From CAYUYV01 sp964561475 (GTDB taxonomy: Bacteria; Pseudomonadota; Alphaproteobacteria; JAJFIK01): a stretch of DNA of 64,000 nucleotides. Of the stretch, positions 1 through 9,219 are shown piece after piece. The translations under genes and the position numbers were made by a program. How positions within the stretch are numbered: the stretch's first letter is position 1; every line of letters starts with the position of its first letter. Under the pieces are notes generated by a model. That model had not been told where the DNA came from and ran no database searches. It saw nothing but the letters and a program-made list of their open reading frames with translations. The stretch is taken from positions 1 through 64,000 of the forward strand of contig CAZLPU010000014.1 in assembly GCA_964561475.1 (NCBI GenBank). Direction: 5' to 3'.

Positions 1-2
1 GA

Positions 3-65
3 CTAGAGCGGCGGCCACCCTGTTTAAAGGTGATCGTGATTTTGCGCCCGCCGCTCTAGGCGGGC
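3..65. repeat. Inverted repeat with nested GC-rich hairpin
   Basis: A perfect 12-bp inverted repeat, CTAGAGCGGCGG at 3-14 and CCGCCGCTCTAG at 48-59, has a 33-nt loop. Overlapping it is a smaller hairpin, GCCCGCC (46-52) with GGCGGGC (59-65) and a 6-nt loop. It lies just downstream of the minus-strand LamG gene that ends at 158. There is no clean T-run after either arm, so a terminator role is possible but unproven. Confidence 0.45.
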
Positions 66-157
66 CTGAACCTTGCGCAAGCCACTTTTGGCCCAGCGTG
101 TCCAAAACAAGCCCACCCGAGGCATTGGCCGGATCCGGATGGATCCGGCCAAGTGCA

Positions 158-3100
158 TTACACCATGAGATCGGCGTCGACCACGAGGGATTGGGTGCCC
201 AGGGTGTCCACGGACCCATCGACGCCGATGCCCTCAAGACCGCGCTCGTAAAGGGTGCGCACGGTCTCTTCCGTCGGCTGAATGCCCAGAATGGCCACTT
301 CGTCGATCCGGCCGTCGAAGAATTCCCGCAGCGGATTGCTGGACAGGTTGTTGGAGAACCGCTCCGTGGCCCCGATGGCGATGGGCTCAAAATTGCCCGC
401 GCCGCCGGAAGAGGTGCCGAGGCCCTTGGTGTAGTTGGTGTCTTCCTCCACCAGTTCGCCATTGCGGTAGACCTGGAACCCGTCTTCGCCCCAGGTCACC
501 GCCACATGGTTCCACTGGCGGGGTGCGAAACCGCCGATGCTGATCTCCGCCTCGTCATTGCCGTTCGCGCTCTGGATCCGGGCCACGACGGTGCCGCCGA
601 ACAGGTAGCGGACATCCAGATGGCCGCCGGTGCCGTTGAAGCTGGCATCCTTGGAGAAAAGGCCCTGGAAGCCGTTATTGTCATCGGCGTTGAACCACAG
701 GCTCACCCCGCCTTCATCCAGCAGCAGGGCATCGTTATGGGCCACCAGCGCCACATCGTTGCGCCCGTCCAGGAACAGGGCATCCCCCACAAGACCGTTT
801 GAGGTGTACCGGGCCCCGCCCTGGAGCATCCCGTCGATATCGTTACCGCTGACATCTTCGAGCCGGTTGCCGTCGCTGGCATCGCCGGGCCAGTAGGTCA
901 CGATCCCCGGCACCTGGGCCGCTTCGACCGTCACGGTGACCGTGGCCGTGTCCGTGAGGCCGCCAGGATCCCCCGCAGAGTAGGTGAATGCGTCCTGGTC
1001 CACATCGCCGCCGCTCAAGCCGTCGAATTGTCCGTTGGGATCATAAAGCAGGGTGTTGTCCGCCTGGAGGGTGACCAGGGCGCCGGAGGACAAGGCGACC
1101 GTTTCGCCCGAGGCAATGGCGGTGCCGTCCACGGCGACCACACCCAGGGTATCCCTGTTGGGATCGCTGTCATTGGCGAGAACGTCGATCACCACCGTGG
1201 CGTTCTTGGCGACGGAGGCAAAGTCAGCGCCTGCATCCGGCTCGCGATTATCAGTGCCCAGAAGCTCGATCCCGGCGGCGCCGAAATCGCGGATGATGGC
1301 GATGTCCTGTTCCGACAGGGCCTCCGGGTGGATGGAGATGTCATCAATCAGGCCCTTGTAGAACTGGACCAGATTGTCCGCCTCACCCTCGGTGGACAGG
1401 GCCTGACCGGCGCCGATGGTGATGGGGTTCGCGTTTCCGGCAATCCCGATATCAACGCCCCGGCGCTGCTCTTCCAGGACACCATCCACCCAGATCTCAA
1501 GGCCGCTTCCCTCGCCGAAATTCACGGCGACATGGTGCCATTCATTGAGGGACAGAGGACCGGTTTCGGCCACCCGTGACCGGTCTTCACCCTGAAGGCG
1601 TACCTGGATGGCCTGGTCGGCGGTAAAGGAAATGTCCAGATCGCCGTCATTGACGCCGAAAGCGTTCCGGGACAGGAGTGTTTGGGTCTGGCCGTTCTGG
1701 GCGGGATTGAACCAGAAGCTGATGGCGCCATCGGACAGATCGAAGTCGGTGGAATTTTCGATCAGGGCATAGTCATCGACCCCGTCGAACCGCAGCCCGT
1801 CTCCGGCAATGCCCGGCACCACTTCGGTTCCGTTGACAAGGCGCCCGTCATTGCGGTTGCCGCTGTCATCGAAAAGGGTGGGGAACGGGGAATTGGTGAC
1901 CGGATAGAAGGCCTGGAAGTCGAAGGGCAGGGCGCCTTCACCGTCCACCCGCACGCTCACCGTGGCATGGTCGGTGCCGCCCTGGGTATCCCGCACCGCA
2001 TAGGTGAAGGTCTCCTCGATGAACTGCCGGGCAAAAAGATCATTGAACTGATCTTGGGGGTTGTAGCGGAGCTGTTCGTCATTGCGCAGACGCACGGTCG
2101 CGCCGCTGTCCAGGGTGATACGGTCCGTGGGTTCAACCTCAATGCCGTTGATGGAGAAGATGGTCAGATCCTGGTCTTCCGCATCGGTATCATTGGCGAG
2201 CACGTCGACAATGACACCGCTGCTTTCCACCGTGGACGCGCTGTCGTCATTGGCCACCGGAGCATCGTTTTCACCGTTGATGGTGATCGCGACATTGGCG
2301 GTGTCTTCCGCCCCGAATTCATCGGCGATGGTATAGTCGAAAGCATCGTTGCCGAGATCACCCTCAGCCAGGAAGTCGAAGGCGCCGCCGGTGTCATAGG
2401 TGAGGCGGCCGTCCTCCTCCTGACCGATAATGGCGCCGGACGGAAGGGTCACATGGCTGCCGGGGGCGATGGTGTCCTCCCCGATCCGCACGATGCGCAG
2501 ATCGGTGCCGTCCACATCCGCGTCGTTTTCCCGGGGATCAACGGCGATGCGGTCCTTTTCGTCCGTCGTGAAGAAATCGTTCTGGGCCACGGGGGCGGTG
2601 TTTTCCCCAAGCACGGTCAGTTCGACCGTACCCTGTGCGGAGAGCCCTTCCGTGTCGGTGACCGTGTAGGTGAAGACCGCCGGTTCCGAACTCCCCTCGG
2701 GAATGGCATCGAAAATGCCGTTCGGATCGTAGGTCAGCCCCTCGTCGGACACGGCTACAAGGCTGCCTGCGGGAAGGGTGACCACATCACCCACCTGCAC
2801 CCGCTCGCCGTTCACCGCGGTCAGACGCAGGGGCAGACCTTCCGGGTCTTCGTCATTGGCCAGAGGATCGAAGCTGATGGATCCGGTTTCCGTGAGCACA
2901 CCCTCATCCAGAACCGCAATCGGCGGCTGGTTGGGAATGTCCGGCTGCATCAGGCCTTCGCCGGACCCGGTCTGGTCGAACAGGGCCAGAACTTCGAGCC
3001 GGTTGAGGGGGGCACTGAACAGGGAGATCTCGTCGATCTGCCCGCTGAAGAAACCCTCATCCCCATCGGTGCCGAACAGGAAATCATTGGTGTTGGTGGC

Positions 3101-4132
3101 CAGGCTGCCGGTGAAGGGGGTGGCGGCCACTTCCTCGCCGTTGAGGTAGAGCACGGCCCGGGTGCCGTCCCAGGTCACGACGGCCTGCTGCCATTCCCCT
3201 TTGGTGATCTCGCCGCCAGTGACGGTTGCGGTGTCCTCGGAGGTTTCGAAACGGGCCTGGAGGCTGTCTTCCGGGGTGATGGCGAGGGTGAACAGATCCT
3301 CGTTCCCGCCGACGATCTTGGCGGCCAGGGGGCGCTCAGGGTTTTCAGCATCCGGCTCCGGCAGGTCTTCCTTGAACCAGATGACCAGGGTGCCCAGGTC
3401 GAGCTCGAATTCCTCCCCGTGCCGCACACCGGCGCCGTCCATGGTTCCGTCGAGGGTGAGGGCCGGGCCCACCAGACCGCCATTGGCAATTTGCGGATCG
3501 CCGATGAAAAGGCCGTCCGCGTCCGTCTCGGTAATGTCGTCAAGGACGTTCCCGGCATCGGTGAACACGATGGGCCAGTAGGAGACCACATCCGGGCCGC
3601 CGAAGGCATCCTGCACATCCCGGATGACCAGTTCCGCAGGCTCCGGCGTGATGATGGTGTAGCCCGGGTCTTCCCGCAGGCGCACCAGAACGGACTCAGG
3701 TCCTTCGGGAATGAGATCGGACAGGGCGGTGAGTTCAGCCTGGGCCAGGGTTTCCCCGGCCGGGATTTCCACACTTTCGAAGGGATCGATCACGAAATCT
3801 TCGTCGGGGGCTGCGGTCCCGTCCAGATCGAAGAGCACGGTCAGGGGGCTGCGCAGGGGGGCTTCCAGGCTGATCTCGATGATGGCCGGGCGTTCTGCGC
3901 CCTCAGTGCGGCCCCGGTTCAGGGCCATGATGGAGACACCCGGCGGCGCATCTTCATTGGCCGTGACCGGTTCGTCAGAGATCACCGCATCGTCCGGCGT
4001 GGTGCTCGTGGCCGGTGCGGCCAGGGCGGACCCGGACACGGAGGAGAGATTTGCATTGATCAGGCGCGCGATCAGATCGGTCACATCCTGGGACAGCGCG
4101 TTTGTGAGACTGGGTCTGGTGATGGCGGACAT
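158..4132 (-). CDS. Large LamG/cadherin-like secreted protein (1324 aa)
   Basis: Modular extracellular-type protein. From the N-terminus it has a Calx-beta-like segment (about residues 60-175), a LamG/concanavalin-like domain (about 180-390), three cadherin-like repeats of about 110 aa (395-725) with the typical DxLANDxD and YDPNGxFD signatures, a second LamG (736-958), a fourth cadherin-like repeat (960-1073) and a third LamG (1076-1295). There is no N-terminal signal peptide, so type I secretion by a C-terminal signal is the likely route (inference). I chose ATG at 4132 because GAGGAG lies 7 nt upstream; the frame stays open to 4228 without a better start. The third LamG, with the KDASFNGTGGH motif, is closely related to those of the 2747-aa protein at 52360-60603. 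Likely roles are adhesion, polysaccharide binding or matrix formation; the exact ligand is unknown. Confidence 0.85.
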   Translation of the reverse strand: MSAITRPSLTNALSQDVTDLIARLINANLSSVSGSALAAPATSTTPDDAVISDEPVTANEDAPPGVSIMALNRGRTEGAERPAIIEISLEAPLRSPLTVLFDLDGTAAPDEDFVIDPFESVEIPAGETLAQAELTALSDLIPEGPESVLVRLREDPGYTIITPEPAELVIRDVQDAFGGPDVVSYWPIVFTDAGNVLDDITETDADGLFIGDPQIANGGLVGPALTLDGTMDGAGVRHGEEFELDLGTLVIWFKEDLPEPDAENPERPLAAKIVGGNEDLFTLAITPEDSLQARFETSEDTATVTGGEITKGEWQQAVVTWDGTRAVLYLNGEEVAATPFTGSLATNTNDFLFGTDGDEGFFSGQIDEISLFSAPLNRLEVLALFDQTGSGEGLMQPDIPNQPPIAVLDEGVLTETGSISFDPLANDEDPEGLPLRLTAVNGERVQVGDVVTLPAGSLVAVSDEGLTYDPNGIFDAIPEGSSEPAVFTYTVTDTEGLSAQGTVELTVLGENTAPVAQNDFFTTDEKDRIAVDPRENDADVDGTDLRIVRIGEDTIAPGSHVTLPSGAIIGQEEDGRLTYDTGGAFDFLAEGDLGNDAFDYTIADEFGAEDTANVAITINGENDAPVANDDSASTVESSGVIVDVLANDTDAEDQDLTIFSINGIEVEPTDRITLDSGATVRLRNDEQLRYNPQDQFNDLFARQFIEETFTYAVRDTQGGTDHATVSVRVDGEGALPFDFQAFYPVTNSPFPTLFDDSGNRNDGRLVNGTEVVPGIAGDGLRFDGVDDYALIENSTDFDLSDGAISFWFNPAQNGQTQTLLSRNAFGVNDGDLDISFTADQAIQVRLQGEDRSRVAETGPLSLNEWHHVAVNFGEGSGLEIWVDGVLEEQRRGVDIGIAGNANPITIGAGQALSTEGEADNLVQFYKGLIDDISIHPEALSEQDIAIIRDFGAAGIELLGTDNREPDAGADFASVAKNATVVIDVLANDSDPNRDTLGVVAVDGTAIASGETVALSSGALVTLQADNTLLYDPNGQFDGLSGGDVDQDAFTYSAGDPGGLTDTATVTVTVEAAQVPGIVTYWPGDASDGNRLEDVSGNDIDGMLQGGARYTSNGLVGDALFLDGRNDVALVAHNDALLLDEGGVSLWFNADDNNGFQGLFSKDASFNGTGGHLDVRYLFGGTVVARIQSANGNDEAEISIGGFAPRQWNHVAVTWGEDGFQVYRNGELVEEDTNYTKGLGTSSGGAGNFEPIAIGATERFSNNLSSNPLREFFDGRIDEVAILGIQPTEETVRTLYERGLEGIGVDGSVDTLGTQSLVVDADLMV

Positions 4133-4320
4133 GGGGAAACTCCTCGCCGTAGCCTGCTGAATATCTGCGGTGGCCGAACTCGCGGGGCCGGCACCTCTCC
4201 CGAATGGTCCCAGCCGGTTGGGGTGCACGCCCTCCGGCTCTCATTATCGAACGGCACTGGTGTACCAGCCTGATTCATTTGTATTGGAAGCAGACTGGGG
4301 TCCCAGGCATTCGGACGCAA

Positions 4321-4334
4321 GGACATATATGTCC
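4321..4334. promoter_or_regulatory. Perfect 14-bp palindrome GGACATATATGTCC
   Basis: GGACATATATGTCC is its own reverse complement and lies about 190 bp upstream of the LamG gene start, in a divergent promoter region. Its size and symmetry suit a dimeric regulator site, but no regulator is identified. Confidence 0.4.
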
Positions 4335-4579
4335 GCGTAGTAACATCGATCCATAGTGGGACGCCCGTGGTGCCAGTTTCTGTGGGGCACATCCGCCATG
4401 GCTGGCGCCTTGCGGTCATTACGCTCCCATTGCGGCTGTGCCCTGGACCGAAGCACCTCTCAAGGGCATGGCCGCCCTTATTCCGGAAGCCCGGCGCTCA
4501 AGCGCTGTCGCAACCCCCCGTCTTTAAAGAGACCATCGCTTTTTGTGGTGTCGATCCAAGCAAAGCAGTTGCAGGCCAA

Positions 4580-4609
4580 TTGCGGACCCTGCTCATTCCG
4601 GGTTAAACT
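4580..4609 (+). promoter_or_regulatory. Possible sigma70-type promoter of the efflux operon
   Basis: TTGCGG at 4580-4585, a spacer of 17-18 nt, and TTAAACT at 4603-4609 resemble -35 and -10 elements. They sit directly before the inverted repeat at 4617-4640, so a repressor bound there would block the start of transcription. This is pattern matching only. Confidence 0.35.
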
Positions 4610-4616
4610 AAGCGGT

Positions 4617-4640
4617 GCTAAGTGTAAGTGCACATTTAGC
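4617..4640. promoter_or_regulatory. Operator-like inverted repeat before the RND efflux operon
   Basis: The 24-bp element has half sites GCTAAnTGT and ACAnTTAGC arranged symmetrically. RND pump operons are often controlled by TetR-family repressors that bind such sites (family knowledge). No tetR-like gene is next to it here, so any regulator would be encoded elsewhere. Confidence 0.45.
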
Positions 4641-4784
4641 GGGTGAGATCCGTTCGGCGCGGCTGGCCTGGCCCTTCGATGGGGCGGCGGTTTGGGCACT
4701 GGCCCATGGATCGGCTGCCAGCGGGGCAGCATTCAAGAAAGCCCGGCAACCGGAACCGGCGGGCTCTGGGAGAGGACGAAGGTC

Positions 4785-5966
4785 ATGATGCATGTCTTGG
4801 GACGCCTGGTGATTGCGCTCCTGATCCTGGCTGCGGGGGCAGGGGCTGGCGCGGGTCTGATCGCCATCCGCTCCATCGCCGCCCAGGTGGAGGCGGAGCC
4901 GCGGGTGGTGGGCGTGGTGCGCGCCCATGAACTGGAAACCTTCGTCGCCAAGCGCCGGTTTGCGGGCCGGGTGGTGCCCCGACGCAGTTCCGATCTCGCC
5001 TTTGAGCTGGGCGGTCGCATCACGGCGCTGCGGGCCGATGACGGGGATACGGTCACCCAGGACCAGCCCCTGGCCCAACTGGACCCCGAACAGCTTTTGA
5101 ACCGCAAAGCCGAACTGGAAGGCCAGAAACGGGAAGTGGAGGCGGAACTGACCAGGGCGGAGGCGGCCCTGGAGCGGGCCGAGGATCTTGCGCCCCGGGG
5201 TTTCACCACGGAACAGCAACTGGATTCCGCCCGGGCGGCCCGGGATGCGGCCCTGGCCCGCCTGCGCCAGATCGAGGCGGCCCTGCGCACCGTGGAGCGG
5301 GATCTGGAAAACACCATTCTGCTCGCACCCTTCGACGGTCAGATTGTCCGGCGCTTCGTGGATGAAGGCACCGTGGTGCAGGCCGGGACCCCGGTCATGC
5401 GCCTGGATGAATCCGGCACCCTGGAAGCCCGCATCGGCGTGCCGATCGTCTTCAGCCGTCAGATTCAGGTGGGCGGGACCTATGAGATCTCCACAGGCCT
5501 GTTGAGCGCCCAGGGCACGGTCACGGCAGTGGTGTCAGACGTGAACACCCAGACCCGGACCCTGACGGTCATTCTGGAGATCACGGACGATCCGGGCTTT
5601 GTGGCCCGGGATCTGGTGCGTCTAACCCTCACGGAAGAAATCCGGGAAACGGGCATTTGGGTCCCGGCCACGGCCCTGAACGAAAGTCTGCGGGGCCTGT
5701 GGGCGGTGTTCGTCGTGGACACGGCCGCCCATCCCGAGCCGGATCTCGGTGTGGTGGTACGCAAGGATGTGGAAATCGTCCATATCGAAGAGAACCGCGT
5801 CTATGTCCGGGGGGCCTTGCAAAGCGGCGATCTGGTCATTGCCTCCAGCGTCTTCCGGGTCGTCCCCGGCCAGACCGTCCGCATCGATACCACCGCCCTG
5901 GACGCTCCTGACGGGCAGGATCCCCGCCCGGTGGAGAGCACCGACCAGGAGGCGGAAACCCTATGA
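4785..5966 (+). CDS. RND efflux periplasmic adaptor (HlyD/membrane fusion protein)
   Basis: 393-aa periplasmic adaptor that would link an inner-membrane RND pump to an outer-membrane channel. An N-terminal hydrophobic segment (about residues 5-22) anchors or exports it. A split biotinyl-lipoyl domain (the FELGGRITAL and LAPFDGQIVRRFVDEG regions) brackets an alpha-helical hairpin rich in E, A and R (about residues 100-175), followed by beta-barrel and membrane-proximal segments. ATG at 4785 follows GGAGAGGA at 4769-4776; the open frame extends back to 4692 without good initiation signals. The stop overlaps the start of the next gene by 4 bp (ATGA), so the two are translationally coupled. No outer-membrane factor gene follows. 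Confidence 0.93.
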   Translation: MMHVLGRLVIALLILAAGAGAGAGLIAIRSIAAQVEAEPRVVGVVRAHELETFVAKRRFAGRVVPRRSSDLAFELGGRITALRADDGDTVTQDQPLAQLDPEQLLNRKAELEGQKREVEAELTRAEAALERAEDLAPRGFTTEQQLDSARAARDAALARLRQIEAALRTVERDLENTILLAPFDGQIVRRFVDEGTVVQAGTPVMRLDESGTLEARIGVPIVFSRQIQVGGTYEISTGLLSAQGTVTAVVSDVNTQTRTLTVILEITDDPGFVARDLVRLTLTEEIRETGIWVPATALNESLRGLWAVFVVDTAAHPEPDLGVVVRKDVEIVHIEENRVYVRGALQSGDLVIASSVFRVVPGQTVRIDTTALDAPDGQDPRPVESTDQEAETL

Positions 5967-8900
5967 GCACCCTGTTCTTTGAAAACCGCCGCCTTCTTGT
6001 CCTTGTCATCCTGATCGTGCTGGTGGGCGGCCTTTCGGCCCTCTTCACCATGCCCCAGGAGGAAGACCCCAAGATCACGAACCGCTTCGCCGCGATCGTC
6101 ACCCCCTTTCCGGGGGCCAGTGCCCAACGTGTGGAAGCTCTGGTGACGGAGAAAATCGAGAACGAGCTGCGGGAGATCTCCGAGATCAATGAGATTTCCT
6201 CGTCCTCCAGCACCGGCATCTCGGTGGTTTCCGTCGAACTCGACGACACGATCGAGGATCCGTCCGGCCCGTTCTCCATCGTCCGGGATGCGCTTTCCGA
6301 TGCCCAGCGCAATTTCCCCGACGGAGTGCCGGCGCCTGAATTCGATGACGACCGGGCCTATGCCTTCACCGTGAAAGTGGCCCTGATCTGGGAAGCGGAA
6401 AGTGATCCCAATCTGCTCATCCTCAAGCGCACCGCCGAAGAGCTGGCGGATCAGTTGCGGGGTGTGCCCGGTACGGAATATGTGGAGCTTTATGGTGCCC
6501 CTGAGGAAGAGGTTGTGGTCTCGGTCAATTCGGCGGTGGTCGAATCCCTCGGCTTGAGCCGCGCGGATGTGGCCCGGGCCATTGCCGGGGCGGACTCGAA
6601 GGTCTCTGCGGGCCAGTTCAGGGGCAACCGGAACGAATACATTTTCGAAGTGCGCGGGGAGCTTGACTCTCTGTCCCGCCTGCGGGAAGTGCCCTTGAGA
6701 GAGGGCGGGGAAGGGGCCATCGTCCGGGTGGGCGATGTGGGCCGGGTGGACCGGCGTCTCGTGTCGCCGCCGGACAATCTCGCTCTTGTTGACGGCAAGC
6801 CGGCGGTGGTGGTTGCCACCCGCATGGAAAGCAATCTCAGGGTCGGAGACTGGACCCAGACCGTCCGCACCAAGATTGATCAGTATGAAGAGACCGTTTC
6901 CGGCGGCATTGGCGTCAAGATCATTTTCGACCAGAGTACCTATGCCAATGAACGCTTCGCAAGCCTGATCAACAATCTGCTGATCGGCGCGGGACTTGTG
7001 GTGATCGTTCTGTTTGTCACCCTGGGCTGGCGCTCCGCGCTCATTGTCACCACCGCCATTCCCCTCACGGGGCTGTCCACCCTGGTCGTCCTCAATGCCC
7101 TGGGTTATCCCATCAACCAGATGTCCATCACCGGGCTGATTGTTGCCCTGGGTCTTCTGGTGGACGCGGCCATCGTGATGACCGATGCGATCCGTCGGCG
7201 GCTGGTGGGCGGTCTCACGCCGATCGAGGCGGTGCGCGTTTCGGTGCAGCGGCTCTGGCTGCCCCTGCTCAGTTCCAATCTCACCACCATCCTGGCTTTT
7301 GCGCCCATCATCCTGCTGCCCGGAGCGGTGGGGGAGTTTGTCGGTCCCATCGCTGCCAGTGTGATCACCATGTTGGCCATGTCCCTGTTCCTGGCCCTGA
7401 CCGTCGGTGCGGCCCTGAGCGGCATCTTCCTTCCCGGCGGCCTGAAGGGCCTTGTGGCGCAAACCCATGGGCACCCGCAAGAGGCGCAGGCGGCCCGGCG
7501 AGAGGAGCCTGCAAATCCACCGTTCTGGACCGCCGGTCTCTCCGTACCCGGACTGGGCGGGCTGTTCCGCAGGGTTCTGCATGTGAGCCTGAAGGCGCCG
7601 CGCCTGTCCATGCTGGCGGCTGTGATGCTGCCCTTCATCGGCTTTGCCAGTGCGCCGACCCTGCCGGATCTGTTCTTTCCTGAAGTGGACCGCAACCAGT
7701 TCAAGCTCTCCATGCGCCTTTCATCCCAGCGATCCATCGCCGAGACCACGGCCGTGGTTCGGGAGGCCCACCAGGTGCTGATGGATATTGACGGCATTGA
7801 AAGTGCCCAGTGGTATATCGGCCGGGCTGCCGCCAAATATTACTACAATCTCCAGGCCGGTGAGGACGGGGCCGGCAACTATGCCGAGGCCATGGTCACG
7901 GCCACCTCGCTGCGGGATCTGTACCAGTTGATCAACCGTGTGCAGACGACCATGGATGAGGCCTTCCCGGAGGCCCAGTTCGTTACCCGTCAGCTGCTCC
8001 AGGGTCCCCCGGTGAACGCACCGGTGGAACTGCGGATTTTCGCCGATGATTTGCAGACCCTTCAGGAGCTGGGGGAAGAGGCCAGGGCCGTGCTCAGCCG
8101 GATCCCCCAGATCACCCACACCGATGCCAGCATCACCGGGGGAGAGCCCAAGCTCTGGCTCAACGCCGATGAGGACCGGGCCAGCCAGGCGGGTCTGTCC
8201 CTGGTGGATATCGCACGGTCCCTGGACGGACAGCTTGAGGGCACCTTCGGCGGTACCATTGTGGAGGGCTCGGACGAATTGAGGGTGCGCGTGCGTCTCG
8301 ACGACGAGCAGCGCTCCAGTTTCGACGAACTTGCCTCCCTTTATGTGCTCACCCCCGGCGCCGCCGACGGGCTGGTGGATTTCGGCGCCACGCCGGTGAG
8401 CGCCCTCGGAGACATCGTCCTGGAGCCGGAACCCAGCACAATCACCCGCTACCAGGGGGAACGGGTCAACACGATCAGGGGCTTCATTCAGGCGGGCACG
8501 CTGCCCTCCACGGCCCTTGGCCAGTTCCGGGAGTTGTGGGCGCAGGCGGATGTGGACATGCCCCCGGGGGCCCGTCTGAGCATCGGCGGCGACGCGGAGG
8601 CCCGTTCCAATGCGGTGGGCAATCTGGTTGCCTCCATCGGGCTGATCGTCATGCTGATGATTTCCACCATCGTACTGACGTTCAATTCCTTCCGTCTGAG
8701 CGGTGTGGTCTTTGCGGTGGCGTTCCTGTCCATGGGGCTTGGCATACTGTGCCTTGCCCTGGGGAATTTCGCCTTCGGTTTCCAGCCGATCATCGGCATT
8801 ATCGGTCTGGTGGGGGTCGCCATCAATGCGGCGATCATCATTCTGTCGGCCCTGCGCCGGGAGGCCGCCGCCCTGGAGGGGGACATCGACACGGTCGTGG

Positions 8901-9118
8901 ACACGGTGATGGAGGCCAGCCGGCACATCGTCTCCACCACCCTGACCACCTTCGCAGGCTTTCTCCCGCTCATTCTGTCCGTCGGCGGATTCTGGCCGCC
9001 CTTCGCCACCGCCATTGCCGGGGGCGTGGTGCTTTCCACCATCGTGTCGTTCTTCTTCGTGCCCCAGGCCTTCCTGGTGCTGACCACCGGCGGACGTCCG
9101 ATCCCCAGGGCAGGCTGA
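5963..9118 (+). CDS. RND-family efflux pump inner-membrane permease (1051 aa)
   Basis: Proton-driven transporter of the AcrB/HAE superfamily with the usual length and two-fold organisation: a first transmembrane helix (about residues 8-30), a large periplasmic porter loop, a transmembrane bundle around 330-490, a second periplasmic loop, and a final bundle around 880-1040. The segment aligned with the AcrB D407-D408 motif reads GLLVDAAIVM, so the second Asp is Ala. The K940-equivalent segment reads GVAINAAIII, with no Lys. Variation at these positions may be normal in this subfamily, so loss of function should not be assumed. It overlaps the adaptor gene by 4 bp. Substrates cannot be predicted. 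Confidence 0.93.
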   Translation: MSTLFFENRRLLVLVILIVLVGGLSALFTMPQEEDPKITNRFAAIVTPFPGASAQRVEALVTEKIENELREISEINEISSSSSTGISVVSVELDDTIEDPSGPFSIVRDALSDAQRNFPDGVPAPEFDDDRAYAFTVKVALIWEAESDPNLLILKRTAEELADQLRGVPGTEYVELYGAPEEEVVVSVNSAVVESLGLSRADVARAIAGADSKVSAGQFRGNRNEYIFEVRGELDSLSRLREVPLREGGEGAIVRVGDVGRVDRRLVSPPDNLALVDGKPAVVVATRMESNLRVGDWTQTVRTKIDQYEETVSGGIGVKIIFDQSTYANERFASLINNLLIGAGLVVIVLFVTLGWRSALIVTTAIPLTGLSTLVVLNALGYPINQMSITGLIVALGLLVDAAIVMTDAIRRRLVGGLTPIEAVRVSVQRLWLPLLSSNLTTILAFAPIILLPGAVGEFVGPIAASVITMLAMSLFLALTVGAALSGIFLPGGLKGLVAQTHGHPQEAQAARREEPANPPFWTAGLSVPGLGGLFRRVLHVSLKAPRLSMLAAVMLPFIGFASAPTLPDLFFPEVDRNQFKLSMRLSSQRSIAETTAVVREAHQVLMDIDGIESAQWYIGRAAAKYYYNLQAGEDGAGNYAEAMVTATSLRDLYQLINRVQTTMDEAFPEAQFVTRQLLQGPPVNAPVELRIFADDLQTLQELGEEARAVLSRIPQITHTDASITGGEPKLWLNADEDRASQAGLSLVDIARSLDGQLEGTFGGTIVEGSDELRVRVRLDDEQRSSFDELASLYVLTPGAADGLVDFGATPVSALGDIVLEPEPSTITRYQGERVNTIRGFIQAGTLPSTALGQFRELWAQADVDMPPGARLSIGGDAEARSNAVGNLVASIGLIVMLMISTIVLTFNSFRLSGVVFAVAFLSMGLGILCLALGNFAFGFQPIIGIIGLVGVAINAAIIILSALRREAAALEGDIDTVVDTVMEASRHIVSTTLTTFAGFLPLILSVGGFWPPFATAIAGGVVLSTIVSFFFVPQAFLVLTTGGRPIPRAG

Positions 9119-9147
9119 TCTGTCCTTGGGAGGAACGGTGCGGGTGC

Positions 9148-9199
9148 TTGAGCGCATTCAGGAAAAGTGTGTGCGGTTTTCCGTCCGGAATGCGCTCAA
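9148..9199. repeat. Long stem-loop between convergent genes
   Basis: TTGAGCGCATTC (9148-9159) pairs perfectly with GAATGCGCTCAA (9188-9199), and an inner pair GGAAAA (9161-9166)/TTTTCC (9177-9182) extends the structure. It lies between the RND gene (ends 9118) and the ABC ATPase gene (ends 9220 from the other strand). No T-run follows the stem on either strand, so it is not a standard intrinsic terminator; it could protect 3' ends or slow polymerase from both directions. Confidence 0.5.
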
Positions 9200-9219
9200 A
9201 AAAACTGCTGGAGCGGGCC

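Larger units (their letters stand above)
4133..4784. other. Divergent intergenic region, 650 bp
   Basis: Region between the minus-strand LamG gene and the plus-strand efflux operon. It holds a perfect palindrome at 4321-4334, a possible sigma70 promoter at 4580-4609 and an operator-like inverted repeat at 4617-4640. Frames open here show no recognisable protein, and no regulator gene is present. Confidence 0.6.

Noticed and set aside
1682..4273. Plus-strand frame of about 860 codons opposite the LamG gene
   Set aside because: Antisense shadow of a highly biased gene; no recognisable domain and no ribosome-binding site.
5801..9157. Minus-strand frames opposite the RND pump gene
   Set aside because: Gly/His/Gln-rich antisense shadows without domains.
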